A DNA stretch of 64,000 nucleotides from Actinophytocola gossypii (GCF_025165815.1 NZ_JAFFZE010000023.1:1-64000), one strand, 5' to 3'; counted from the first letter of the stretch, positions 45,226 through 54,398 are shown. A program made the numbers and translations. The notes: a model not told the origin generated them from the sequence alone.

Positions 45226-45600
45226 ATGGCTCTGGAAAAGCCCGACGTCGACCCGATCGACGGTCCCCCGCCGGCCGACCTGGTCGTCGAGGACATCACG
45301 GTGGGTGACGGGAGCGAGGCCCAGCCCGGCCAGCAGGTGAGTGTGCACTACGTCGGCGTCGCGCACTCCACCGGCGAGGAGTTCGACGCCTCCTGGAACC
45401 GCGGCACCCCGTTCGCGTTCCCGCTCGGCGGCGGCCGGGTCATCACCGGCTGGGACCGCGGCGTGGTCGGTATGAAGGTCGGCGGCCGGCGGCGGCTGGT
45501 GATCCCGCCGCACCTCGGCTACGGCGAGCGCGGCGCCCCCGGCGCGATCAAGCCGAACGAGACGCTGGTGTTCGTGGTGGACCTGCTCGGCGTCCGCTGA
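45226..45600 (+). CDS. FKBP-type peptidyl-prolyl cis-trans isomerase
   Basis: A 124-aa cytoplasmic isomerase of minimal single-domain FKBP size. The fold and active-site segments are VSVHYVGVAHSTGEEFDASWNRG, FPLGGGRVITGWDRGVVGMKVGGRRRLVIPPHLGYGERG and ETLVFVVDLLGV. AAGGAGG precedes the ATG by 3 nt. It is followed at 45607 by a strong bidirectional terminator. Confidence 0.96.
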   Translation: MALEKPDVDPIDGPPPADLVVEDITVGDGSEAQPGQQVSVHYVGVAHSTGEEFDASWNRGTPFAFPLGGGRVITGWDRGVVGMKVGGRRRLVIPPHLGYGERGAPGAIKPNETLVFVVDLLGVR

Positions 45601-45606
45601 CGTGCG

Positions 45607-45639
45607 GGTGCCCCCGGCAACCGAGCAGCCGGGGGCACC
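45607..45639. terminator. Bidirectional terminator between FKBP and secreted-protein genes
   Basis: GGTGCCCCCGGC (45607-45618) and GCCGGGGGCACC (45628-45639) are perfect 12-bp arms with a 9-nt loop between two convergent genes. The stem is very stable and there is no U tract. Confidence 0.85.
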
Positions 45640-45651
45640 TCGACCAGGTGT

Positions 45652-46170
45652 TCAGCAACCACCGCAGTTGTAGTACGTGATGTCCCAGTGGTTGCCTTCC
45701 TTGTAGTAGACGTTGCCCGAGCCCGACTGCCACTTGCTGCCGCCGATGTAGGTGAACGTGCCCTCGATGTACCCGTTCAGGCAGCTCGACAGGCTCGTGT
45801 CCAGCTTGTAGCCGTTCCAGTGGCTGTACGTGCCCTCGGCGTGCCCGGTCTCGGTGCCGCCGGTCACGTTGATCGCACAGCCGGTGGCCGACCTGAGCGT
45901 CTGGATGCCCTGGATCGTGGCCAGGTTGACCTGTTCGAACGACGTGCAGGTCGGCACGTTGCGGTCGCTGCAGTTCCCGCTCGACGACCACGTGATCCCC
46001 GACGACCGCAACCGCGACGTCGCGTCGGAGTGGCTCAGCTTGGTCACCATGACCTCGACCGAGTCGTGCTCGCCGGCGGGTGCGGAGGCCTGGGCCGACG
46101 CGGTGCCGACGAGCAGCGCGGTCGCGGCGGACGCGGCCAGCACGAGGCCCTTGACGATGAGTTTGCGCAT
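45652..46170 (-). CDS. Secreted protein with an M15-like zinc-peptidase signature
   Basis: A 172-aa exported protein. Residues 1-30 are a signal peptide (basic N-terminus, hydrophobic core, ASAQASA). The mature part contains SHWNGYKLD, which fits the H-x-x-G-x-x-x-D zinc-ligand motif of M15/Hedgehog-type DD-peptidases, and a later EGNHWDI, a candidate for the third ligand. Four or more Cys (GNCSDR, PTCTSF, GCAIN, SSCLNGY and the terminal CGGC) suggest disulfides. A peptidoglycan or cell-wall peptidase role is inferred from the motif alone. It is convergent with FKBP and upstream has no operon partner. Confidence 0.7.
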   Translation of the reverse strand: MRKLIVKGLVLAASAATALLVGTASAQASAPAGEHDSVEVMVTKLSHSDATSRLRSSGITWSSSGNCSDRNVPTCTSFEQVNLATIQGIQTLRSATGCAINVTGGTETGHAEGTYSHWNGYKLDTSLSSCLNGYIEGTFTYIGGSKWQSGSGNVYYKEGNHWDITYYNCGGC

Positions 46171-46227
46171 TCGATCACCCGTCCCTCAGCAGGTAGGAAC
46201 GCTTCCGGGACCGGACTGTAGTGATGA

Positions 46228-47727
46228 CTAACCGGACGCAATAGGGTGCGTTGGGTAATTTTCCAACGATTTATTCCCAGCGTTCACACGGTTCTCCACC
46301 ACCGCGAGCACGAGCGCGACCAGGATCAGCACGACCGCCCCGAACAGCGCGACCGCCAGCCCCAACGGGTACCGGCCGGACACGCCGATCGTCGCGTAGA
46401 AGATCGCCGCCAGGGCCGCCGAGCCGACCGCGGCGCCCATCCGCTGCCCGGTCTGCAGCACCCCGCTCGCGACCCCGGACATGGTCGTCGGCACGCGGGA
46501 CAGGGTGATCGTCGTGTTCGGTGAGATCACCGCTCCCCCGCCGACCCCCGCGACGAGCATCGGCACCACCATCGCCAGCGGCACCCACGCCGGCTCGACC
46601 AGCAGTCCGACGACGCCGGTGGCGGCCAGGCCGGTCGCGACCGTGGCCAGGCCGGCGATCGTCAGCCGCCTGCCCCACCGTTCCACCAGCCGGCCCGCGC
46701 GCCACGACGACACCGCCGAACCCAGCGCGAACGGCGTCACCGCGAGCCCCGACTCCAGCGGCGAGAACCCGAGCCCGGTCTGGAAGAACACCGCGAACAC
46801 CAGCCAGATGCCGGAGAACCCGCAGAAGTACACCGCCGCCAGCGTCGCCCCGGAGCGGTACCCGGGTGTGGTGAACAGCCGCATGTCCACGAGCGGCACC
46901 CGCCCGCCGGCCACCCGCCGTCGCTCCCAGCGCAGGAACGCGTACCCCAGCGGCACCGCCACGACGAACAGCCACCAGAACCGCCCGATCCCGCCCGCCT
47001 CCGACTGGACCACCGGGAACATCAGCGCCAGCACGGCCAGCCCGAGCAGCACCATCCCGACCCCGTCGATGTCCGACCGGACCGACCGCCTCGGCGTCGG
47101 CGGCACCAGCAGCACCGCGAGCACCACCGTCAGCAGGCCGAACGGCAGGTTCACCAGGAAGACCCACCGCCACCCGTCCGGCTCGCCGAACAGGTCGAGG
47201 ATCAGCCCGCCGATCACCGGTCCGGCCGCGGTCGACACCCCGATCGTGGCGCCGAGCAGCCCGAACGCCCGACCGCGCTCCGGCCCGCGGAACAGGTCCT
47301 GGATCAGGCCGCCGTTCTGCGGGGTGACCAGGCCGGCGACCAGCCCCTGCAGCAGGCGCGCCACGATCAGCAGGGTCAGTGTCGGGGCGAGCCCGGCGAA
47401 CACGCTGGCCAGCACGAACCCGGACAGCGCGACGAGGTACATCCGCCGCCGCCCGAACGCGTCGCCGAGCCGTCCGCCGGCCACCAGGGCGAGCCCGAAG
47501 GTCAGCGGGTAGCCGGACACCACCCACTGCACGCCGGCGGCCGACGCGCCGAGTCCTTCCTGGATGGCCGGCACCGCGACCGTGACGATGCTGACGTCCA
47601 GCAGCATCATGAACCCGCCGGCGAGGGTCACCACCAGCGCGCGCCAGCGGCGGGGATCCTCGCCGGGCGGGTACTCCTCGGACGTCTCGCGCGATGATCG
47701 GACAGCCACGACCTGATGTCTACCCAT
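46228..47727 (-). CDS. MFS drug exporter, DHA2 (EmrB/QacA) family
   Basis: A 499-aa membrane transporter with about 14 transmembrane helices. N-terminal WRALVVTLAGGFMMLLDVSIVTVAVPAI is the conserved motif D1 of DHA2 proteins, and LVAGGRLGDAFGRRRMYLVAL is motif A. It exports small amphipathic drugs in exchange for protons. The ATG at 47727 is used; an internal GTG (VAVRSS) is possible. The neighbouring permease fragment is not related. Confidence 0.92.
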   Translation of the reverse strand: MGRHQVVAVRSSRETSEEYPPGEDPRRWRALVVTLAGGFMMLLDVSIVTVAVPAIQEGLGASAAGVQWVVSGYPLTFGLALVAGGRLGDAFGRRRMYLVALSGFVLASVFAGLAPTLTLLIVARLLQGLVAGLVTPQNGGLIQDLFRGPERGRAFGLLGATIGVSTAAGPVIGGLILDLFGEPDGWRWVFLVNLPFGLLTVVLAVLLVPPTPRRSVRSDIDGVGMVLLGLAVLALMFPVVQSEAGGIGRFWWLFVVAVPLGYAFLRWERRRVAGGRVPLVDMRLFTTPGYRSGATLAAVYFCGFSGIWLVFAVFFQTGLGFSPLESGLAVTPFALGSAVSSWRAGRLVERWGRRLTIAGLATVATGLAATGVVGLLVEPAWVPLAMVVPMLVAGVGGGAVISPNTTITLSRVPTTMSGVASGVLQTGQRMGAAVGSAALAAIFYATIGVSGRYPLGLAVALFGAVVLILVALVLAVVENRVNAGNKSLENYPTHPIASG

Positions 47728-47752
47728 GTCGGCACGCCAGTACCACTCCTGG

Positions 47753-48269
47753 TCAGGGTCCGACCGCCCGGATCGCGGGGGTCCTGATGGTCCGGCGGGT
47801 CGCGCCGAGGCAGGTCGCCATGGTCAGGACCGCGGCGATCGACACGATGACCAGGTAGATCAGCGCGCTCTCGTCCGGCACCGCGGATCCGGTCCTCGCG
47901 AAGCTGTACGGCACGATCGCGGCCACCGAGGCCAGCGAGCCGAACAGGATGCCGACCAGCACCAGCAGCACGCCCTCCACGCTCACCGGGCGGAACACCT
48001 GCGCCGGGGTCGCCCCGGCGAGCCGCTGCCGGCCGAACTCGGCCCGGCGGTGGGTGATCGCCGCGACCAGCGTGTTGACAGCATCACCGCGGCGAACACC
48101 GAGATCATGCCGACGACGACGAGGTTGAGCGTCTCGACGCTCCGCTGCTCCACCGTCTTCACGATGCCCGACGCCGCCGTGGCCGAGTTCTCGATCGCCT
48201 GCATGTAGAGGGTGCCGGTGGCCGGAGGGCGTCGGCCGCCCCCCGGGTCGCGTTCGGCTGGCTGGTCAT
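47753..48269 (-). pseudogene. Decayed ABC transporter permease (FtsX/MacB type)
   Basis: A start codon with RBS is retained (ATG at 48269 after AAGGAC, reading MTSQPNATRG), but the frame is lost within a few codons. In another frame a typical FtsX C-terminus appears (YMQAIENSATAASGIVKTVEQ, VETLNLVVVGMISVFAAVML). This then breaks near 48075-48083, where one base appears to be missing: restoring it would give NTLVAAITHRRAEFGRQRLAG, which leads into the last frame (VFRPVSVEGVLLVLVGILFG ... IRTPAIRAVGP). Only about a quarter of a normal permease remains, so a large internal deletion is also implied. Confidence 0.8.
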
Positions 48270-48380
48270 GGCGGTCCTTCCACGGTGCCCGTCGCGTGAT
48301 CAACGTCTGATCGACGACGCTACGACCGTGGCAGGAAGATCGGCATGGTGCGCGCCCCCGCCGGCGGGTTGGGGCTGCCC

Positions 48381-50327
48381 CTACCCCAGCTGGACGGTGG
48401 CCAGCAGGTCCAGGTCGGCCAGGGTGCTGACCACGACGGTGCCGTCGCTCACCGTCCACAGCTCCTCGCCGATCACCAGTGCCCGCCGGAACGTGCCGTC
48501 GCCGTGCTCGACCGTGCCGGCCTCCGTCAGCCGGTCGCCGGAGATCCGCAGCACCAGGGCGCCGGCGTCGGACGTTCCGGTGACCGGCAGCACCACCAGA
48601 TTCTCGGCCGGCCAGTACAGGAACGCGTGCGGGTCGTGCTCCACCTCGGAGTACCCGCCGGGGACGTGGAACGTGCCGACCCGCGCCGCCTCGGGCGAGG
48701 ACGTGTCGAACAGCGACACCTGCAGTCCGGTGGTCGCCCCGTCGGTGGTCGCCTCCTGCCCGACGCCCAGCAAACTGTTGTCCCCCACGGGATGCAGGTA
48801 GGCCGAGTACCCGGTGATCTTCAGCTCGCCGGTGACCAGGGGCCGCGCGGGATCCGACAGGTCCACTGTGTACAGCGGGTCGGTCTCCCGGAAGGTGACC
48901 ACGTACGCCACGTCGCCCAGGTACCGCACCGAGTAGATCCGCTCCCCCGCGCCGAGGCCGTCGACCCGGCCGACCAGCGCGAGCTCGTCGCCGCGCCGGG
49001 TCAGCACGCTGACCATGCTGCGGGTGTCCGGCGCGAACCCGACGGTCGTCGCGATCCGCAGGTGTCCCTCGTGCTCGGACAGCGCGTACTGGTTCAGCAG
49101 CGAGCCCTCCACCCCGCCGGACGCCACGTGCACCGGCTTGCCGGGCTTCGAGATGTCGAACTGGTACACCTCGGTCCGCTGCGCGTCCTCGGGCATCGGG
49201 TGCTTTTCCGAGATGCCGCCCGCGTAGTGGTCGTCGGCGACGTACAGGCTGGTGCCCGTGCCGTACACCGTGTCCCCGTCGGCGGCGATCGAGACCGGGT
49301 CGCCGATGGTCAGCTCCTCGCGCAGGTCGACGGTGAGGATGGTCAGCATCGACGCGCCGGTGTAGCGGTGCGGGTGGCTGACCGCGCCGCACTCCACGAG
49401 GCGGCCGGAGCTGGTCGAGTCGCCGGTGTCCAGGGTGTACCGGGGCAGCCAGTCGTCGATCGAGGAGTTCTCGACCACGCCGCGGTGGCGTTCCTCGGCG
49501 CCGAGCACGGGGCCGGAGTGGTCGAACGGCAGCCGCGGCATCGAGCGGACCACGACCCGGGCCACCGGGCCGACCTGCCGGGCGTCGAGGTAGGAGCCGC
49601 TGACCTGAAGGTCGCCGAGCACCTCGCCGTCGCCGGTGAGGTCGACGAGCACGAGCCGGGTGCCGCCGGCGGGGCTCCGGCCGGGTGCCGGCTCGGCGGG
49701 GAACGCGTGCGGGTACCCGGTGGTCATCACCAGGGCCCGGTCGCCGTCGAGCAGCAGCTGGCCGGCGTGACCACCGGTCGGCAGGGTGAGGCTGGCGGTC
49801 GGCTCCCGGGAGGCGACGTCGACCACGGTCAGGGTGTCGCCGGTGACCGTGACGACGCGGCGGCCGTCGGTCTTCACCAGGTCCGGTTCGTCCACACCGG
49901 ACTCGTGCACGTTGGTACCGGAGTGCTCCGGCACGGCACGCTCCTGCGCGCCCGACGCCGCGCCCGGTGCCGCGCCCGGTGCGGCGTTCGGTGCGGCACC
50001 CGGTGCCGCCTCGGCCGCCGCCGCCCGGCCGTCGGCGGCCACCGCCCCGTCCTCGGCGACCACGGCGCCGTCGGGGTACGCCTCGCCGAGCAGCCCGTAC
50101 GGGCCGACGTGCGGCAGGGCCGCCGCCTTCAGTTCGGCGAGCGCGGAGTCACAGTCGTCGTAGGCGATCAGCTCGACCGGCCCGTCGTAGGTCCGCGTGC
50201 TCGGCGGGTCGTCGTCCTCGTCGCCCAGCCCGATCACCACCGCCGTGCCGGCGACACCGGCACCAAGTCCCACCACCGCCGCGGCGGCCACCGCGAGCCT
50301 CGGCCATCTCGGTAAGTCCGTCCTCAT
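48381..50327 (-). CDS. Secreted or membrane-anchored beta-propeller domain protein
   Basis: A 648-aa exported protein. Residues about 10-35 form a single N-terminal transmembrane/signal segment. A low-complexity Ala/Pro/Gly linker (about 95-125, GAAPNAAPGAAPGAASGA) follows. The signature of the beta-propeller family is SGTNVHESGVDEPDLVKTDGRRVVTVTGDTLTVVDV, then repeated blade-like strands to the C-terminus. Such actinobacterial proteins are of unknown function, probably extracytoplasmic. It is divergent from nothing close; the DUF4342 gene is upstream on the same strand. Confidence 0.85.
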   Translation of the reverse strand: MRTDLPRWPRLAVAAAAVVGLGAGVAGTAVVIGLGDEDDDPPSTRTYDGPVELIAYDDCDSALAELKAAALPHVGPYGLLGEAYPDGAVVAEDGAVAADGRAAAAEAAPGAAPNAAPGAAPGAASGAQERAVPEHSGTNVHESGVDEPDLVKTDGRRVVTVTGDTLTVVDVASREPTASLTLPTGGHAGQLLLDGDRALVMTTGYPHAFPAEPAPGRSPAGGTRLVLVDLTGDGEVLGDLQVSGSYLDARQVGPVARVVVRSMPRLPFDHSGPVLGAEERHRGVVENSSIDDWLPRYTLDTGDSTSSGRLVECGAVSHPHRYTGASMLTILTVDLREELTIGDPVSIAADGDTVYGTGTSLYVADDHYAGGISEKHPMPEDAQRTEVYQFDISKPGKPVHVASGGVEGSLLNQYALSEHEGHLRIATTVGFAPDTRSMVSVLTRRGDELALVGRVDGLGAGERIYSVRYLGDVAYVVTFRETDPLYTVDLSDPARPLVTGELKITGYSAYLHPVGDNSLLGVGQEATTDGATTGLQVSLFDTSSPEAARVGTFHVPGGYSEVEHDPHAFLYWPAENLVVLPVTGTSDAGALVLRISGDRLTEAGTVEHGDGTFRRALVIGEELWTVSDGTVVVSTLADLDLLATVQLG

Positions 50328-50381
50328 GGACCCAGGACGGACGCTCCGGCCGGTTCGGTTGCGCGGCGGGCCGAGGAATAA

Positions 50382-50654
50382 TCAGTCCTGTGTGGACCCC
50401 TCGGCCGGGTCGGCCGGTTCCTCGGCGCGCTCCACGTCGACCGACCAGCCGCCGACCAGCCCGATCGCGGCGGCGGCGAGCGCGATCGCCGGCATCATCG
50501 CCGCGGCCGCCAGCCCCACCACCACCGGCAGGTTCAGCACCGTGCGGCCGTTGCCGTCGCGGACGACGACGCGGCGCACGTTGCCCTCGCGGATCAGCTG
50601 GTCGATCTTGTCGGTCAGCGCCTCGGCGCCGACGCCCTCAGCTTCCCTGGTCAC
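50382..50654 (-). CDS. DUF4342-family protein
   Basis: A 90-aa protein from a GTG start. An N-terminal helical part (GAEALTDKIDQLIREGNVRRVVVRDGNGRTVLNLPV) matches DUF4342, followed by one hydrophobic segment (VGLAAAAMMPAIALAAAAIGLVGGW) and a short acidic tail. Probably a small membrane-associated protein; function unknown. It is divergent from the SARP regulator gene with 58 bp between starts. Confidence 0.85.
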   Translation of the reverse strand: MTREAEGVGAEALTDKIDQLIREGNVRRVVVRDGNGRTVLNLPVVVGLAAAAMMPAIALAAAAIGLVGGWSVDVERAEEPADPAEGSTQD

Positions 50655-50712
50655 CCCGTCGACGGTAGTACGGTATGAGCCGGCACGGGCCGTTGAGTCG
50701 GGGAGGCGAACC

Positions 50713-53514
50713 GTGAGATTCCGGCTGCTCGGGCCGCTGCAGGTGTTCGACGGCACCGCGTGGGTCACCGTCGGGGCGGCCAAGGTGCGGCTGCTGCTCG
50801 CCACCCTGCTGGTCCGCGCGAACCAGACCGTACCCACCGAGACCATCGTCGACGAGCTGTGGGGCGAGACGCCGCCGAAGACCGCCACCACCCAGGTGCA
50901 CGGCTACGTGCTGCGCCTGCGCCGCCTGCTCGGCGAGGACGTGCTGACCACGGTCGCCCCCGGCTACCGGCTGGTGGTCGGCGCGGAGGACACCGACGCT
51001 CAACGGTTCGAGCTGCTCGCCGACCAGGGGCACGCAGCCCACCGGGACAGCCGCCCGGAGTCCTCGGCCGAGCACCTCGCGGAGGCGCTCGCGCTCTGGC
51101 GGGGCCCGGCGTTCGGCGACGTGCCGGCGTCGGCGACGGTCACCGCGGAGGCGGAGCGGCTGACCGAGAAGCGGCTGACCGCGCTCGACACCCGGGTCGC
51201 GGCCGACCTCGACCGCGGCCGGCACACCACGCTGATCGGCGAGCTGCGCCGGCACGTCGAGGAGCACCCGCTGCGCGAGCGGGCGTGGGCGCACCTGATG
51301 CTCGCCCAGTTCCGCAGCGGCCGGCAGGCCGAGGCGCTCGGCAGCTACCAGCGCGTCCGCCAGGTGCTCGTCGACGAGCTGGGCGTCGAACCGGGCGCCG
51401 ACCTGCGGGACCTGCACCGGCGGATCCTCGCCGACGACCCCACGCTGGCGCTCGACGTGGCGCCGCCGGCCGTGGTGGTCCCGCCGATCTGCCAGCTGCC
51501 AGCCGACGTGCCGGACTTCACCGGCCGTCAGGCCCAGCTGGACGCCATCGCGGCGGCGCTCGCCGACCGCTACCCCACCGCGCCGCCCCCGGTGTGGGTG
51601 ATCTCCGGCGGGCCGGGGATCGGCAAGTCGACCCTGGCCCTGCACGCCGCCCGCCGCGCCGCTCCGGACTTCCCGGACGGGCAGCTCTACCTCGACCTGA
51701 CCGGCACGTCCCCGGAGCCGCGCGCCCCGGCGGTGCTGCTGGCCGAGGTGCTGCACGCGCTCGGCGTGACCGGCGCCGCCGTGCCGGACGGCCTGCACGC
51801 CAGGGCCGCGCTGTACCGGTCGCTGGTCACCGACCGGCGGATGCTGCTGGTGCTCGACGACGCCGCCAGCGCCGAGCAGGTCGGCTGGCTCCAGCCGCCG
51901 ACCGGGTCCTGCGCCGCGATCGTCACCAGCCGGAGCGTGCTCACCGACCTGCCCGGCGCCCGGCACACCGAGCTGGACGTGCTCGACCACGGCGAGGCGC
52001 TGGACCTGTTCACCCGGATCGTCGGCGCCGGCCGGGTCGAGCGGGAGCCGGATGACGCGGCCGCGATCCTGCGGGCGTGCGGACACCTGCCGCTGGCTAT
52101 CCGGATCGCCGCCGGCAAGCTGCTCGGCCGGCCGGCGTGGTCGCTGCGGGTGCTGCGCGAGCGGCTGGAGGACGAGTCGCGGCGGCTGTCCGAGCTGCGG
52201 CTCGGGGAGCTGGGTGTGCGCGCCAGCTTCGACCTGAGCGTGCGGCTGCTCGACGAGGAGTCGCTGCGCGCGCTGCGCCTGTTCGGCACGCTCGGCCCGT
52301 GGACGGTGCCCGGCTGGGTGCTCGATCCGCTGCTCGACCGTCCGGCCGACGAGCTGCTGGACACGCTGGTCGACGCCAACCTCGCCCGCCTGGTCACCAC
52401 GGACGCCAGCGGCCAGCCCCGTTACCGGCTGCACGACCTGTTGCGCGCGTACGCCGCCGAGGGCGCGGAGGCGATCCCGCTGGCCGAGCGCCGCGACGCG
52501 GTCACCCGGCTGCTGGCCACCTGGCTGGACCTGACCACGCGGGCCGCGGACGCGTTGCCGCCCAGCCTGTTCCGGCCGCCGCCCGGGACGGCGCCGCGGC
52601 GGGCGGCACCGGCCGGGGTGGCGCGCCGGGCCGAGGCGGACCCGGTGACCTGGTTCGCCGCCGAGCGGGTCGCGTTGCTGGACGGGGTGCGGCTGGCGGC
52701 GGAGTGGGGGCTGGCCGAGCTGGCGTGGGAGCTGGCGACGGTGGCGGTGCCGTACTACGACCACCACAGCCGGTACGAGGACTGGCAGCACGGGCACCAG
52801 ACCGCGCTGGCCGCGGTCCGCCGGGCGGGTGACCGGCTGGGCGAGGCGGTGCTGCTGCGCGGGCTCGCCCAGGTGCAGATCTACCGCGACGACTTCACCC
52901 CGGCGACGGCGAACATGGAACGTTCGGCCGAGCTGTTCCGCGAGGTCGGCGACAAGCTCGGCGAGGGCCTGGCGACCGCCGGGCTGGGCACCATCCACCG
53001 GGTGCTCGACCAGCACGAACAGGCGCTCGACCGGGCGAAGCAGGCGCTGGAGCTGGTGACCGCGGCGGGCGACCGGCACACCGAGGCGCAGCTGATGAGC
53101 GCGATCGGCGCGATGTACCAGGCCCGGGACGAGGTCGAGCAGGCCCGGCACTGGTTCACCGAGGCGTTGACGCTGAGCCGTCACCTCGGCGACGCGCACC
53201 GCGAGGCGGTCGTGCTGCGGGAGATGTGCGCACTGCACGAGCCGGGGATCGCGCTCACCAACCTGCGGCGGGCCGAGGACATCTTCGCCTCCCTCGGCGA
53301 CGACCGCTGTGTGGCCTACACCCTGATGAAGTCGGGCGAGATCCACCTCGGGCGGGATGACCGCGCGCGGGCGGTGCCGGACCTGGAGCAGGCGGCGGAG
53401 ATCTTCAGCCGGCACGGGTCGCGGATGGACGAGGCGCGGTGCTGGGAACTACTGGGCGACCTGGACCGGGCGCGGACGCTGTGGCGCTCGGTCGCGGGCC
53501 CGGGCTCCGGGTGA
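50713..53514 (+). CDS. SARP/AfsR-type pathway regulator
   Basis: A 933-aa multidomain regulator. An OmpR-like winged helix (about 1-90, VRFRLLGPLQVFDGTAWVTVGAAKVRLLLATLLVRAN) is followed by a bacterial transcriptional-activation domain (about 95-245, LAEALALWRGPAFGDVP ... YQRVRQVLVDELGVEPG). An NB-ARC ATPase comes next, with Walker A SGGPGIGKST (about 298-307) and MLLVLDDAAS. TPR-like repeats (about 690-930) end the protein. Such proteins activate secondary-metabolite or secretion genes in actinomycetes, often after Ser/Thr phosphorylation. GGGAGG sets the GTG start. No biosynthetic cluster is adjacent; the two I36-type genes follow across a terminator. Confidence 0.93.
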   Translation: MRFRLLGPLQVFDGTAWVTVGAAKVRLLLATLLVRANQTVPTETIVDELWGETPPKTATTQVHGYVLRLRRLLGEDVLTTVAPGYRLVVGAEDTDAQRFELLADQGHAAHRDSRPESSAEHLAEALALWRGPAFGDVPASATVTAEAERLTEKRLTALDTRVAADLDRGRHTTLIGELRRHVEEHPLRERAWAHLMLAQFRSGRQAEALGSYQRVRQVLVDELGVEPGADLRDLHRRILADDPTLALDVAPPAVVVPPICQLPADVPDFTGRQAQLDAIAAALADRYPTAPPPVWVISGGPGIGKSTLALHAARRAAPDFPDGQLYLDLTGTSPEPRAPAVLLAEVLHALGVTGAAVPDGLHARAALYRSLVTDRRMLLVLDDAASAEQVGWLQPPTGSCAAIVTSRSVLTDLPGARHTELDVLDHGEALDLFTRIVGAGRVEREPDDAAAILRACGHLPLAIRIAAGKLLGRPAWSLRVLRERLEDESRRLSELRLGELGVRASFDLSVRLLDEESLRALRLFGTLGPWTVPGWVLDPLLDRPADELLDTLVDANLARLVTTDASGQPRYRLHDLLRAYAAEGAEAIPLAERRDAVTRLLATWLDLTTRAADALPPSLFRPPPGTAPRRAAPAGVARRAEADPVTWFAAERVALLDGVRLAAEWGLAELAWELATVAVPYYDHHSRYEDWQHGHQTALAAVRRAGDRLGEAVLLRGLAQVQIYRDDFTPATANMERSAELFREVGDKLGEGLATAGLGTIHRVLDQHEQALDRAKQALELVTAAGDRHTEAQLMSAIGAMYQARDEVEQARHWFTEALTLSRHLGDAHREAVVLREMCALHEPGIALTNLRRAEDIFASLGDDRCVAYTLMKSGEIHLGRDDRARAVPDLEQAAEIFSRHGSRMDEARCWELLGDLDRARTLWRSVAGPGSG

Positions 53515-53515
53515 G

Positions 53516-53546
53516 CCGGCCGGTGGCGGGGCACGCCACCGGCCGG
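53516..53546. terminator. Terminator after the SARP gene
   Basis: CCGGCCGGTGGC (53516-53527) and GCCACCGGCCGG (53535-53546) are perfect 12-bp arms with a 7-nt loop, directly after the regulator's stop and before the convergent inhibitor genes. Confidence 0.85.
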
Positions 53547-53565
53547 GTTCCCCTCCCCCGGCCAG

Positions 53566-53979
53566 TCAGAGCGGGGCCCACTTGACCGACGCGTTCTCGT
53601 TGTAGGTGATCAGCAGGTTCTCGCACTCACCCGGCGGGATGACGTCCGCCCGGCCCGAGTACCAGGAGTTGAAGTACACGACCGCGACGTAGTTCGGGTT
53701 GTAGTTGCAGGCCGATGCCGCGTTGTTCTTCACCCCCTGGCCCTTGCCCGCGCCGGGACCCTTGAACACCTTCCCGGCGAAGTCCGGGACGCTGCTGGCG
53801 AAGTCGGCGACCGAGCCCTGCCAGTTGCTGTTGTAGTACAGGCAGATCTCGTAGTTGTCGCAGATGCCGTCGTACGGTCCCATCATGGGATGCCGCGCTG
53901 CCGCCGCCGGCGTCGCGAACAGTCCGACCAGGGCCGTCGCGATCATCGCCGCGACGGCCACGATCCGGCGCTTCGCCAT
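53566..53979 (-). CDS. Secreted peptidase inhibitor family I36-like protein (copy 2)
   Basis: A 137-aa exported protein with a signal peptide ending ATPAAAA (about residue 28). The mature domain is crystallin-like: CDNYEICLYYNSNWQGSVADF, then KGQGVKNNAASACNYN and VVYFNSWYSGRADVIPPGECENL. It has the Cys pairs and GXXCLYYN motif of the I36/SMI fold. Its ATG overlaps the stop of the upstream paralogue by 1 nt (TGATG). Relatives inhibit metalloproteases; that target is inferred. Confidence 0.88.
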   Translation of the reverse strand: MAKRRIVAVAAMIATALVGLFATPAAAARHPMMGPYDGICDNYEICLYYNSNWQGSVADFASSVPDFAGKVFKGPGAGKGQGVKNNAASACNYNPNYVAVVYFNSWYSGRADVIPPGECENLLITYNENASVKWAPL

Positions 53980-54398
53980 CAGACCTCACCCACCCAGGAG
54001 AACGAGGCGTTCTCGTTGTAGGTGTCGGCCAGGCGCTCGCAGGTGTTCGGCGGGATCTCGTCGTAGACGCCCTCCCAGCCGGAGTTGAAGTAGATCCTGG
54101 CGGTCAGCCGGTCGTCCTTGTTGCAGGCCGACGCGGCGTTGTTCTTCACCGGCTGGCCCTCGCCCCGGCCGGGCGCGATGAACCGCGACGTGGCGAAGTC
54201 CATCACGCCGTAGTAGAAGTCGGCGTAGGACGAGCCGTCCCGGTTGGTGTTGTAGTACAGGCACAGCTCGCCGTCCTGGCACACGCCGTCGTAGTTCGAG
54301 GCGGCGCGGACGTCGGCCGTCGCGGTCCCGGTCGCGAGCCCCGACACGGCCACCGCGAGCAGCGGCGCCGCGACGGCGACCCTGGATCGGATTCGCAT
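53979..54398 (-). CDS. Secreted peptidase inhibitor family I36-like protein (copy 1)
   Basis: A 139-aa paralogue of the downstream gene, about 50% alike by eye. A signal peptide (GTATADV) precedes the domain with CQDGELCLYYNTNRDGSSYADFYYG, GQPVKNNAASACNKDD and IYFNSGWEGVYDEIPPNTCERL. Tandem duplication with translational coupling is evident. The start follows a GGGGAGAAG box. Confidence 0.88.
   Translation of the reverse strand: MRIRSRVAVAAPLLAVAVSGLATGTATADVRAASNYDGVCQDGELCLYYNTNRDGSSYADFYYGVMDFATSRFIAPGRGEGQPVKNNAASACNKDDRLTARIYFNSGWEGVYDEIPPNTCERLADTYNENASFSWVGEV

Noticed and set aside
48345-50315. A 650-codon open frame antisense to the beta-propeller gene
   Set aside because: Composition typical of the reverse strand of a GC-rich gene; no domain or RBS.
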